Assembly (NCBI GenBank): GCA_902544135.1
Contig: CACCBF010000004.1
Coordinates: forward strand, 38,896-102,895
Length of the DNA stretch: 64,000 nt
Direction: 5' to 3'
Source: an uncultured Pelagibacteraceae bacterium
GTDB taxonomy: Bacteria; Pseudomonadota; Alphaproteobacteria; Pelagibacterales; Pelagibacteraceae
In this document: positions 35,594 to 43,439 of the stretch, piece after piece
How positions within the stretch are numbered: position 1 is the first letter of the stretch
Layout: each line of letters begins with the position of its first letter
Notes under the pieces: generated by a model
What the model was told of the DNA's origin: nothing
Databases searched by the model: none
Seen by the model: the letters and a program-made list of their open reading frames with translations, nothing else
Made by a program: the position numbers and the translations under genes

Positions 35594-36208
35594 ATGGCAG
35601 AAGAACCAGGTAAACTAGATATATCAGATGAAATGATTGCCGAAAGGCGAGGTGGTTCGGGAAAAATGCCTGATGACATGCCATTATGGATGGCAAAATC
35701 CATTACAGGAATTGATAAATTTAGCAAGTGGATAGGCAATATTGTTTGCTGGATATTAATGCCACTAATTTTTGCAATGACTTACGAAGTTCTTGCGAGA
35801 AAATTATTTTTAGCACCAACTATTTGGGCATATGACATAAGTCGTTTTTTATACGGAGCACTTTTTATGTTGGGTGCTGGTTATGCTCTGTCTAGAGGAG
35901 TTCATATAAGAGCAGATTTTTTATATAGAAATTTTAAAACTAAAAACCAAGGTCTAATAGATTTTTGGTTATATTTATTATTTTACTTCCCGGGTCTTAT
36001 TGTCTTTCTTTATATGACAGTTGGGTTTGTTGGAGAGTCAATTCAAAGAGGAGAAAGAGGTATGGATACTACATGGATGCCTTATATGTGGCCAATTAAA
36101 ACCTGCTTACTTATTGGTATAATATTTTTACTAATTCAAGGAGTTTCTGAGTTACTCAAAAGTTATTGGGCAGCTAAAAAAGGTGAGTGGCCTGGAGAAA
36201 CTAAATGA
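35594..36208 (+). CDS. dctQ: TRAP transporter small permease subunit (DctQ)
   Basis: 204 aa, four helices after a cytoplasmic N-terminal extension of about 45 residues (EEPGKLDISDEMIAERRGG). The DctQ core shows VLARKLFLAPTIWAYDISRF and GVHIRADFLYRNF. Overlaps dctM by 4 bases. The long N-terminal extension is unusual but common in the mannitol/chloroaromatic TRAP subgroup. Confidence 0.9.
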   Translation: MAEEPGKLDISDEMIAERRGGSGKMPDDMPLWMAKSITGIDKFSKWIGNIVCWILMPLIFAMTYEVLARKLFLAPTIWAYDISRFLYGALFMLGAGYALSRGVHIRADFLYRNFKTKNQGLIDFWLYLLFYFPGLIVFLYMTVGFVGESIQRGERGMDTTWMPYMWPIKTCLLIGIIFLLIQGVSELLKSYWAAKKGEWPGETK

Positions 36209-37539
36209 TTGCTGAGTTTATAGATCCAGCAATCTTAGGTTTTATTCTTGTTGGCGTAATGTTATTTGCAATATTTGTTGGTTTCCCTATTTCATTTACA
36301 CTAATATTTTTAGGTTTTGTTTTTGGTTATTTAGGATTTGGAAAATTAGTTTTTTATTTAATGACACTCCAATTCTCTATGGTTATGACTGAACAAACAC
36401 TAGCCGCCGTCCCGCTCTTTGTCTTTATGGGAATTATGATGGAACAAGCTGGATTAATGGAAAGATTATTTTCAGCATTCCAAATGATGTTAGCAAAAGT
36501 TAAGGGATCTTTATATTACGCAGTTTTATTTGTTTCTGTAATTTTCGCAGCCGCAACAGGGATTGTAGGAGCATCAGTGACAATTCTTGGAATTATGGCT
36601 GCAAAATCCATGAATAGATCTGGTTATGATGTGAGACTTGCAGCTGGGACTATTACTGCTGGAGGAACTTTAGGAATACTAATCCCACCAAGTATTATGT
36701 TAGTTGTTATGGGGCCTATAATGGAAATTCCAGTGATAGATTTGTTTGCAGCTGCAATTTTACCAGGAATTCTTCTTGCAAGTTTATACGCAGGTTACAC
36801 AACGATTAGATGTATGATTAATCCAAAATTAGGACCAGTCATACCTGATGACATGAGAGCTGCGAGCATGAAGGATGTTTGGATTGAATTTTTTTTAGGA
36901 TTAGTGCCACCAGCAGCTTTGGTATTTGCAGCATTAGGAAGCATTTTATTTGGTTTTGCCACTCCAACAGAAGCTGCAGGATGTGGAGCTATGGGGGCTT
37001 TACTTCTTTCATTAGCTTATAAAAAATTGACTCTTCCTAAATTACAAGAAGCATTAGTCAAAACATTGGAAATAACTGCATTGATTATGGTTTTAGTTGC
37101 AGCTTCAAATTTTTTTGGTGCTGTTTTTGCAAGATTAGGAACGCCGACCTTATTAACTGAGTTTTTGTTAGGTCTTGAAATGAATAAGTATCTTATTTTA
37201 GCGATGGTTATGGTAATGATATTTTTATTAGGATGGCCTTTGGAATGGGTACCTATAGTCATGATTATTGTTCCAATTATATTACCATTGATTGAAGCAT
37301 TAGGATTTAATTTAACTTGGTTTGCAATATTAGTAGCTGTTAATTTACAAACCGCCTGGTTATCCCCACCTGTTGCACTTTCGGCTTATTTTTTAAAAGG
37401 TGTTGTACCTGAGTGGGATTTGAAAGATATTTACTATGGCATGATGCAGTTTATGGTACTGCAAGTATTTGGTTTAATTTTAATTATTATATTTCCAAAA
37501 ATTGCATTATGGTTACCAACTCTCTTATATGGACAGTAG
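36205..37539 (+). CDS. dctM: TRAP transporter large permease subunit (DctM)
   Basis: 444 aa, about twelve helices. PLFVFMGIMMEQAGL, the GGTLGILIPPSIMLVVMG signature, and FATPTEAAGCGAMGAL are conserved DctM positions. Sodium-driven import of the solute captured by DctP. Overlaps the dctQ stop by 4 bases. The following NCS1 gene starts 25 bases later, so read-through is possible. Confidence 0.94.
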   Translation: MIAEFIDPAILGFILVGVMLFAIFVGFPISFTLIFLGFVFGYLGFGKLVFYLMTLQFSMVMTEQTLAAVPLFVFMGIMMEQAGLMERLFSAFQMMLAKVKGSLYYAVLFVSVIFAAATGIVGASVTILGIMAAKSMNRSGYDVRLAAGTITAGGTLGILIPPSIMLVVMGPIMEIPVIDLFAAAILPGILLASLYAGYTTIRCMINPKLGPVIPDDMRAASMKDVWIEFFLGLVPPAALVFAALGSILFGFATPTEAAGCGAMGALLLSLAYKKLTLPKLQEALVKTLEITALIMVLVAASNFFGAVFARLGTPTLLTEFLLGLEMNKYLILAMVMVMIFLLGWPLEWVPIVMIIVPIILPLIEALGFNLTWFAILVAVNLQTAWLSPPVALSAYFLKGVVPEWDLKDIYYGMMQFMVLQVFGLILIIIFPKIALWLPTLLYGQ

Positions 37540-37564
37540 ATTATTAAAGTTCTATATTGTCTGA

Positions 37565-39022
37565 GTGAATCAGCAAAAATCAAATAAAACACTAGTTAAT
37601 TGGGATTTAGTGACAGTCAATCCGAGTAATAAAAATTGGAACTGGAAAGATTTATTTTGTTTTTGGGGAGTTGGCATTCAAAGTGTAATTGGATTTTCTT
37701 TGATCGCATCTCTTTATGTTGTGTATGATTTAAATACTTTTGTAGTGTTGTTTGGAACAATTTTTGCCTCTTTATTGGTTTATTTTTTTTCAAATTTAAT
37801 TGGTAAGCCATCTCAAAAATTTGGATTACCATTTGTAGTGTTATTGAGATCTTCGATGGGAGTAAGAGGAGCGCAGTATATTGGATTTTTAAGAAGTATA
37901 GTTGGTATATTTATGTTTGGAATTCAAACATATTTTTTATCAAAAGCACTGGGATATTTATTAAGAATTTTAATTTTTTCTATTGATAAAACTCTTTTAC
38001 AACAAGAAATTTTTCTTATTTTTTTCATTGGATTAAACATCATAGATTGGATTTCAATTGTAGTCTCAATGGCTCTACAGGTTATTTTATTTAGTGTAGG
38101 GATGAATTATAATAAAAAAATCATCAATATCTCTGCAATCTTGGTCTATTCCGGGATGGCGTTATTTTTTTTTATAGTTTTATTGAGTGATGTTAAATTT
38201 ACAGTTAATGCATTTTTAGGTGCTTTAAGTTTAGAAAATTTTGTAAATAAAAATAATATTATACCATTGATAACTGTATCAGGGACGCTTTTTGCTTACT
38301 TTTCGATTGTTATTTTGAGTTTTGGTGACTTCTCAAGGTATGTTGAAAATGAAAATCAACTCAAAAAAGGGAATTTAACTTTAATATTAAATTTAATAAT
38401 TTTTTCTTTTTTTGCACTTTTTATTGTCATAGGTGCAGATGCTTTTTTAAAACAAAGTCCTGAAAATATTGAAAAAATACTTACAAATCCTACGGACATA
38501 ATTGGTAAGCTAAATAATTTATTATTAACTAATTTAGTTTTGATTTTTATAATTATTGCGTCAGCTTCTACAAATTTAATTGCTAATTTTATTCCATCAC
38601 AATATTCACTTATTAATTTATTTCCCACATCATTATCATTCAAGAGCTCAGGATTAGTGATAGGTTTAATTGGACTTATAATAGGAGTTTTTTGGCTTAC
38701 TGTTTTAAGTCAAATAGGAATTTTATCAATAATAGATACAGTCGGAGCTTTTTTTGGACCAATTTTTGGAGTTATGATTTGTGATTATTATTTGATTAGA
38801 AAGGGTAATTTAATTAATAAAGATATTTATTCTTTAGAAAAAAATGGGTCGTACTATTTTTCAGGTGGTTGGCATATAAAAGGTACTTATTCTTTATTTT
38901 TAGGATTTGTATTCTCGGCCTCAACAATCTGGAACCCCAATTTAATGTTTTTACAATCTTATGCATGGATTATTGGTGCATTAATTTCCTCTATAACTTA
39001 TTATTTTTTGGCAAAAAAATAA
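37565..39022 (+). CDS. NCS1-family nucleobase:cation symporter
   Basis: 485 aa from a GTG start, with about twelve helices. Family marks are KDLFCFWGVGIQ near the start, GLPFVVLLRSSMGVRGAQ in helix 3, SFGDFSRYVEN and FFGPIFGVMICDYYLIRKG near the C-terminus. Members import allantoin, hydantoins, uracil, cytosine or thiamine-like compounds. No catabolic gene for these is adjacent; the next gene is an SDR one base away. Substrate unknown. Confidence 0.87.
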   Translation: MNQQKSNKTLVNWDLVTVNPSNKNWNWKDLFCFWGVGIQSVIGFSLIASLYVVYDLNTFVVLFGTIFASLLVYFFSNLIGKPSQKFGLPFVVLLRSSMGVRGAQYIGFLRSIVGIFMFGIQTYFLSKALGYLLRILIFSIDKTLLQQEIFLIFFIGLNIIDWISIVVSMALQVILFSVGMNYNKKIINISAILVYSGMALFFFIVLLSDVKFTVNAFLGALSLENFVNKNNIIPLITVSGTLFAYFSIVILSFGDFSRYVENENQLKKGNLTLILNLIIFSFFALFIVIGADAFLKQSPENIEKILTNPTDIIGKLNNLLLTNLVLIFIIIASASTNLIANFIPSQYSLINLFPTSLSFKSSGLVIGLIGLIIGVFWLTVLSQIGILSIIDTVGAFFGPIFGVMICDYYLIRKGNLINKDIYSLEKNGSYYFSGGWHIKGTYSLFLGFVFSASTIWNPNLMFLQSYAWIIGALISSITYYFLAKK

Positions 39023-39026
39023 CTTG

Positions 39027-39779
39027 ATGGATAAGATAACATTTAATTTCGAGAATAGGACTGCAGTTATTACAGGTGGAGCTCAAGGATTTGGATTTGA
39101 TATAGCTAGGAGATTTCTGAGCTCAGGTGCTAAAGTAATAATTTGGGACAACGATCCAGACACACTAAAAAAATCTGTTAAAGAACTTAACAATACAAAT
39201 TTAACTTCAAATGTTATTGATGTATCAAAATTTGAAGAAGTTGAAAACTGCACAAATGAAATTGTAAAAAACTCTAAGATTGACATATTAATCAATAACG
39301 CAGGAATAACTGGTCCTACTGCCCCATTATGGGAATATGATCTTGAGAAGTGGAAAAAAGTAGTAGATATTAATTTGATGGGAACCTTTAATTGTTGCAA
39401 AGCAATAGTGCCAAATATGATTAAGAATAACTACGGAAGAATTGTTAATGTAGCATCTGTTGCAGGAAAAGATGGCAATGCGAATGCAAGTGCGTATAGT
39501 GCAGGCAAAGCTGGCGCTATAGGACTAACTAAATCTTTAGGGAAAGAGCTTGCTGATAAAGATATAGCAGTAAATGCTGTCACTCCCGCAGGGGCCAAAA
39601 CACATATTTTAGATCAAATGACTAAGGAACATGTTCAAAGAATGCTTTCTAAGGTGCCTAGAGGACGTTTTCTTGAGGTCGAAGAGTTTACATCCTTGGT
39701 TTGCTGGCTTTCATCGGAGGAAAATACGTTCTCTACAGCGGCAGTTTTTGACATAAGTGGTGGTCGTTCGACTTATTAA
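39027..39779 (+). CDS. SDR-family oxidoreductase (FabG-like)
   Basis: 250 aa from the ATG preceded in frame by a TTG. TGGAQGFG (16-23) is the cofactor motif, NNAGITGPT the middle motif and AYSAGKAG (YxxxK) near 153 the catalytic site. Resembles catabolic SDRs such as L-fucose or 2-keto-gluconate dehydrogenases as much as FabG. Close to the NCS1 gene on the same strand. Confidence 0.88.
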   Translation: MDKITFNFENRTAVITGGAQGFGFDIARRFLSSGAKVIIWDNDPDTLKKSVKELNNTNLTSNVIDVSKFEEVENCTNEIVKNSKIDILINNAGITGPTAPLWEYDLEKWKKVVDINLMGTFNCCKAIVPNMIKNNYGRIVNVASVAGKDGNANASAYSAGKAGAIGLTKSLGKELADKDIAVNAVTPAGAKTHILDQMTKEHVQRMLSKVPRGRFLEVEEFTSLVCWLSSEENTFSTAAVFDISGGRSTY

Positions 39780-39913
39780 CTTTTTGGTCTTTCTTCAACT
39801 ATTTTAGTATTAGTTGTTTTAGCTCGACTTAATTTCACATCTTTTGACATGACTGGTGCAAAGATCATAATTGACCAGTAAATTAACAGTATAAAAATTG
39901 AAATTGTCTTCAT
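39776..39913 (-). CDS. small membrane or secreted protein, 45 aa
   Basis: 45 residues from the ATG at 39913, which starts a signal-like segment (MKTISIFILLIYWSIMIFAP); the open frame continues to 39964 but those residues look unlike a protein start. The hydrophilic tail (SKDVKLSRAKTTNTKIVEER) follows. Converges on the SDR with a 4-base overlap. No family recognised. Confidence 0.5.
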   Translation of the reverse strand: MKTISIFILLIYWSIMIFAPVMSKDVKLSRAKTTNTKIVEERPKS

Positions 39914-40002
39914 AATATATACATATTGGCCAAAGGTGATTTTTGAATGTTTAAATTTTGTCAAAATAATGTATTAACCATTTTTTTAAAAAAAATTTTT
40001 GA

Positions 40003-40653
40003 ATGAACATTTTAATTAAAACCCTGATTTTAATTTCTATAATTATCAAAACAAGTTATGCGAACGAGATTAAAGTTTTTAACTTTACAAAAGATGAATT
40101 ATCAAATTTAGAGGTTAGAAAGGTGAGAGGAGCCGAAAATAAGACAGTTTATACAATTGGATCAAATGAAAATGGTAATTTCTTAAAAGCTGTAGCTGAT
40201 AATGCTGCTTCAGGATTGGGAAAAGAGGTCAAAATTGACCTTAATAAAACTCCATTCATAAATATAACTTGGAAAATAGAAAAAGATCTACCTGGAATAA
40301 AAGAAAATACCAAAAAAGGACATGATTTTGCTGCTAGAGTTTTTGCAGTTAAGAAAACTGGTGCAACACCTTTATCTAATAGGGCTATAAACTATGTTTT
40401 TTCAAGCAATAATGAAATTGGCTCTAATTCACCAAGTCCTTATACCAAAAAATCTATTGATAATGTTTTGGCAAGTACGAAAAATAATTTAAATGAATGG
40501 GTTACAGTAAAAGCAAATGTGAAAGAAGATTTTAAAAGATTTCATAATCTAAATGTTGATGAGTTAGATGGATTAGCGATTATGTCTGATACAGATAACT
40601 CAAAAATGAAAGCTGTAGCTTATTATCAAAACATATATTTCTCAGAAAATTAA
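40003..40653 (+). CDS. DUF3047 family secreted protein
   Basis: 216 aa with a signal peptide ending near SYAN (18-21). The body shows the DUF3047 pattern: GKEVKIDLNKTPFINITWK, GHDFAARVFAV, RAINYVFSS, SPYTKKS and LAIMSDTDNSKMKAVAYYQN. These beta-sandwich-like proteins are exported and uncharacterised. The 89 bases upstream to 39914 hold A/T-rich sequence with a possible promoter but nothing firm. Confidence 0.87.
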   Translation: MNILIKTLILISIIIKTSYANEIKVFNFTKDELSNLEVRKVRGAENKTVYTIGSNENGNFLKAVADNAASGLGKEVKIDLNKTPFINITWKIEKDLPGIKENTKKGHDFAARVFAVKKTGATPLSNRAINYVFSSNNEIGSNSPSPYTKKSIDNVLASTKNNLNEWVTVKANVKEDFKRFHNLNVDELDGLAIMSDTDNSKMKAVAYYQNIYFSEN

Positions 40654-40794
40654 TTATAATTTTAAATATTTTTTTAAAAAAATATTAAAAAAAGCTAAAA
40701 TCACAGCTACTAAAACATCTTCATGAGGACTAGCACTAGGATAACCAAAGTTCCATGCAATAACCAATACTAACCAAATAACAAAGATATTCAT
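40654..40794 (-). CDS. small membrane protein, 46 aa
   Basis: The frame begins MNIFVIWLVLVIAWNFGYPS, followed by ASPHEDVLVAVILAFFNIFL and a basic end KKYLKL. Two hydrophobic segments flank a polar SASPHED turn. Its stop abuts the DUF3047 stop on the other strand. No family recognised; the conserved-looking Trp and Pro pattern suggests a real gene. Confidence 0.5.
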   Translation of the reverse strand: MNIFVIWLVLVIAWNFGYPSASPHEDVLVAVILAFFNIFLKKYLKL

Positions 40795-40850
40795 ATTATT
40801 TTATACCTTAGATTCTATAAAATTAATTAATTATTTGATATAGTCATTTA

Positions 40851-41273
40851 ATGCACGAAAACTTCTTTCACAAGTTAAAAGTATATTACGAGGATACGGA
40901 CACTGGAGGTATAGTTTATTATGCAAATTATCTTAAATTTTTAGAGAGAGCTAGGACAGAAGCTCTTTTTTCAATTGGTTACAGTAATAATAAAATTCAA
41001 GAAGAATTTAAATCTTTAATAATAGTTAAATCCTGTAATATAGAATATAAAAAATCTGCTTATTTAGAGGATGAATTGACAATAAGATCTTTTGTTAAAT
41101 CAATCACTAAAACTTCTTTTTTTATGAACCAAATAATTACTAGAAATAATGAAGTGATTGTTGAGGCACAAATTCACTTAGTTTTTGTTAATAAAGACGG
41201 TAAACCAAAAAAAATACCAGAGCAGATCTACTCAAAATTTAAACCGTATTTTTGTGATAGCATTAAGAAGTAG
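40851..41273 (+). CDS. ybgC: acyl-CoA thioesterase YbgC
   Basis: 140 aa hotdog-fold thioesterase. YYEDTDTGGIVYYANYLKFL contains the catalytic Asp and the family signature, and ERARTEALFSIGY follows. YbgC belongs to the tol-pal cluster in many proteobacteria; here tol genes are not adjacent. Acts on acyl-CoA or acyl-ACP, possibly in phospholipid turnover. Coding end overlaps the UDG gene end by 11 bases. Confidence 0.93.
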   Translation: MHENFFHKLKVYYEDTDTGGIVYYANYLKFLERARTEALFSIGYSNNKIQEEFKSLIIVKSCNIEYKKSAYLEDELTIRSFVKSITKTSFFMNQIITRNNEVIVEAQIHLVFVNKDGKPKKIPEQIYSKFKPYFCDSIKK

Positions 41274-41943
41274 CTAACCTTTTTGCTTTTTTGAATAATT
41301 TTGTCATCATTTTTTCTGAAATTAATTTTGTATTAACATTTCTAGGACTTGGATGATAGCTTGATAAAATTATTAAACCATTAGGCAGCTTATGTATTTT
41401 ATTGTGTTTAAAAATAAATTTTTGTTCTATACTAAATTTTTGTTTGTATAATTTAATACAATTATCAAAAGCAACTTTTCCCAATGTAACTATAACTTTT
41501 AAATTCTTTAAGAGTAGTATTTCCTTATCAAAAAAATTCGAGCAATTGGAAATTTCATTACTCATAGGTTTATCTTCAGGAGGCACACACTTAAGAATAT
41601 TAGTAATATAAGTAGATTTAAGTTTTAAATTATCCCCTAAACTTTTTGATAAAGGAGAATTTGAAATTCCTACCTTATGCAAACATTTAAATAACAAATC
41701 TCCCGATCTATCACCAGTAAATGCTCTACCAGTTCTAGTACCACCATGAGCAGCAGGTGCTAGTCCGATGATAGCCATTTTAGAGCTTAAGTCTCCAAAT
41801 CCAGGTACCGGTTTTCCCCAGTACACTTCATCTCTATTTTGTTTTCTTTTTATTAAGCTTACTTTACGAATAAACCTAACTAATCTTGGACACTTTTTAC
41901 AATTAACTATTGTCTTATTTAAATCGTTTAATCTAATATCCAT
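41263..41943 (-). CDS. uracil-DNA glycosylase family 5-like (UdgB)
   Basis: 226 aa. N-terminal Cys15 and Cys18 (CKKCPRL) with two later cysteines (LKCVPPE and NCSNFF) make a [4Fe-4S] cluster. The active-site loop GLAPAAHGGTRTGR lacks the Asp/Asn of other UDGs, as in family 5, and HPSPRNVNT is the second motif. Removes uracil and other deaminated bases from DNA. Its start codon lies 2 bases from that of a divergent gene. Confidence 0.88.
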   Translation of the reverse strand: MDIRLNDLNKTIVNCKKCPRLVRFIRKVSLIKRKQNRDEVYWGKPVPGFGDLSSKMAIIGLAPAAHGGTRTGRAFTGDRSGDLLFKCLHKVGISNSPLSKSLGDNLKLKSTYITNILKCVPPEDKPMSNEISNCSNFFDKEILLLKNLKVIVTLGKVAFDNCIKLYKQKFSIEQKFIFKHNKIHKLPNGLIILSSYHPSPRNVNTKLISEKMMTKLFKKAKRLATS

Positions 41944-41945
41944 AA

Positions 41946-42509
41946 ATGAAATTTTTTAACTTCTTAATATTAATATTTATATCTTTAACATCATCAATTA
42001 AAGCAGATTTAAATAAAAGTCTGATAAATCAGATGAAGGAGGGCGGAAAATTAATATTTATAAGACACGCATATGCACCTGGAAGTGGAGATCCAAATAA
42101 TTTCAATCTAAACGATTGTTTGACACAAAGAAATCTTAGTGAAGAAGGAAAAAAACAAGCTAAATCTATCGGTAAATTTTTTATTAAAAATGAAATTAAA
42201 ATTGATAAAGTTTTATCAAGTGAATGGTGCAGATGTAAAGAAACAGCAAAAATTGCTTTTAAAGATTATACAACAAAAAGTTTTTTAAATTCATTTTATA
42301 GCTCTAAATTTGAAAAAAATAAGGATAAACAGGTGAAAGCATTGAAAGAATATATTAAAAATTATAAAAACAATAATAATGAGAATTTAGTTTTAGTTAC
42401 TCATTACGTTTTAATATCGGAAATTTTAAACTATGGATCATCATCTGGTGAAATAGTTGTATCTGATAAAAATTTTAATATTATAGATACTCAAGAAATA
42501 TCATATTAA
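41946..42509 (+). CDS. histidine phosphatase family protein, secreted
   Basis: 187 aa with a signal peptide (KFFNFLILIFISLTSSIKA, 2-20). The phosphoacceptor is His41 in FIRHAYAPG, and the second His is in LVTHYVLI near 153; SSEWCRCKETAKI is the usual second arginine region. Periplasmic phosphatase of unknown substrate, related to the SixA/phytase clan. It starts 2 bases from the UDG start on the other strand. Confidence 0.87.
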   Translation: MKFFNFLILIFISLTSSIKADLNKSLINQMKEGGKLIFIRHAYAPGSGDPNNFNLNDCLTQRNLSEEGKKQAKSIGKFFIKNEIKIDKVLSSEWCRCKETAKIAFKDYTTKSFLNSFYSSKFEKNKDKQVKALKEYIKNYKNNNNENLVLVTHYVLISEILNYGSSSGEIVVSDKNFNIIDTQEISY

Positions 42510-42512
42510 ATT

Positions 42513-42638
42513 ATGTCATCAAAAAGAGCAATGAAACAAGCACAAAAGCAGGCTTATGCTAAACATAGAAGCAATATTACAAATAGTAGGTTTGGATTAA
42601 GAAAAAAAAAATTTATAAAAAAAAATAAAAAGAACTAA
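42513..42638 (+). CDS. small, highly basic protein, 41 aa
   Basis: Starts 3 bases after the phosphatase stop. Reads MSSKRAMKQAQKQAYAKHRS then NITNSRFGLR and a Lys-rich end. Likely nucleic-acid or ribosome binding by composition; no family recognised. Ends with a 4-base overlap of the convergent hypothetical gene. Confidence 0.55.
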   Translation: MSSKRAMKQAQKQAYAKHRSNITNSRFGLRKKKFIKKNKKN

Positions 42639-43057
42639 CTCTCTTTTTCAAATTTTTCTATTTTTTTACATGTTGATATTTTTGAAAGGCCTTCTTCATT
42701 GTTAAGGACCGTTCTCATGAAAATTTCTTTTTTATCTTTTTCAAATAAAATTTGGGTATAAAACTGTGGATACCCATGCTTGTGAGTTAAAATTTTTCCA
42801 TCCTCTTCGTAGATATTTTGAACATAGGAATTAGATTTTTTTACACTTAAATCTGTTAATCTGTATTTTTGGAATGTTTTTTCTTTATAAACATAATTTC
42901 TGGTCATTATTAACTCATTTAAATTAAGAATGTATTCATTTTTTAGAAACTCATCTTGTTTATCATCACACTTACTCATGACAATAATTTCTGATTTTGA
43001 AATGTTGATTGGCAAAATTACAAAAAAAAAGATAATAAAAGTCTTAATTATTTTCAT
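42635..43057 (-). CDS. secreted hypothetical protein, 140 aa
   Basis: Signal peptide in residues 1-22 (KIIKTFIIFFFVILPINISK). Two cysteines (SKCDDK near 30 and STCKKI near the end) could form a disulfide. The mature part is polar with a beta-like pattern (YPQFYTQILFEKDKKEIFMR). No family recognised. Its start overlaps the end of the next minus-strand gene by 14 bases, so they are cotranscribed. Confidence 0.7.
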   Translation of the reverse strand: MKIIKTFIIFFFVILPINISKSEIIVMSKCDDKQDEFLKNEYILNLNELIMTRNYVYKEKTFQKYRLTDLSVKKSNSYVQNIYEEDGKILTHKHGYPQFYTQILFEKDKKEIFMRTVLNNEEGLSKISTCKKIEKFEKES

Positions 43058-43217
43058 TTTTTTCAGCGAAAAATAAACCTATCAGTGCTAAAGCTGTCCA
43101 TCCTAAACCGAGAAGACCTTTGTAAATACTTGTTTCTGCGCTCCAAATTCCCAGAACTAACGCTCCAAAAACTAAACCCAAAATATATATAATTAGAACT
43201 ATTGATGTTTTACTCAT
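43044..43217 (-). CDS. small two-helix membrane protein, 57 aa
   Basis: Reads MSKTSIVLIIYILGLVFGAL and continues with VLGIWSAETSIYKGLLGLGW and a second helix ALALIGLFFAEK. First of a two-gene minus-strand unit with the secreted hypothetical protein (14-base overlap). Gly-rich helices (GLLGLGW) hint at helix packing. No family recognised. Confidence 0.6.
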   Translation of the reverse strand: MSKTSIVLIIYILGLVFGALVLGIWSAETSIYKGLLGLGWTALALIGLFFAEKNENN

Positions 43218-43302
43218 TTTTTAAGTTTTTTTTAAAAAATAGCATTTTCATTTTTATATGTATAGGTATCTTTCAAAATTTTATAATTCCTTATAATTGT
43301 CA

Positions 43303-43331
43303 TTGGACAAATAGATTCAATAATATATAAA
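43303..43331 (+). promoter_or_regulatory. promoter for tRNA-Leu (and possibly tig)
   Basis: TTGGAC (43303-43308) and TATAAA (43326-43331) with a 17-base spacer, 14 bases before the tRNA 5' end, the usual position for a tRNA promoter. Confidence 0.65.
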
Positions 43332-43344
43332 ACCTTGAAATTGT

Positions 43345-43429
43345 GGGGCGATGGCGGAATTGGTAGACGCGTCGGTCTTAGGAACCGATAGAGCAATCTG
43401 TGAAGGTTCGAGTCCTTTTCGCCCTACCA
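43345..43429 (+). tRNA. tRNA-Leu(UAG)
   Basis: Acceptor GGGGCGA pairs with TCGCCCT (one G-U pair); discriminator A and the CCA end are encoded. Anticodon stem TCGGT/ACCGA carries loop CTTAGGA, anticodon TAG. A long variable arm and the GGTTCGAGTCC T-arm are present. The trigger factor start follows 10 bases later. Confidence 0.97.
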
Positions 43430-43439
43430 CATTTAAATT

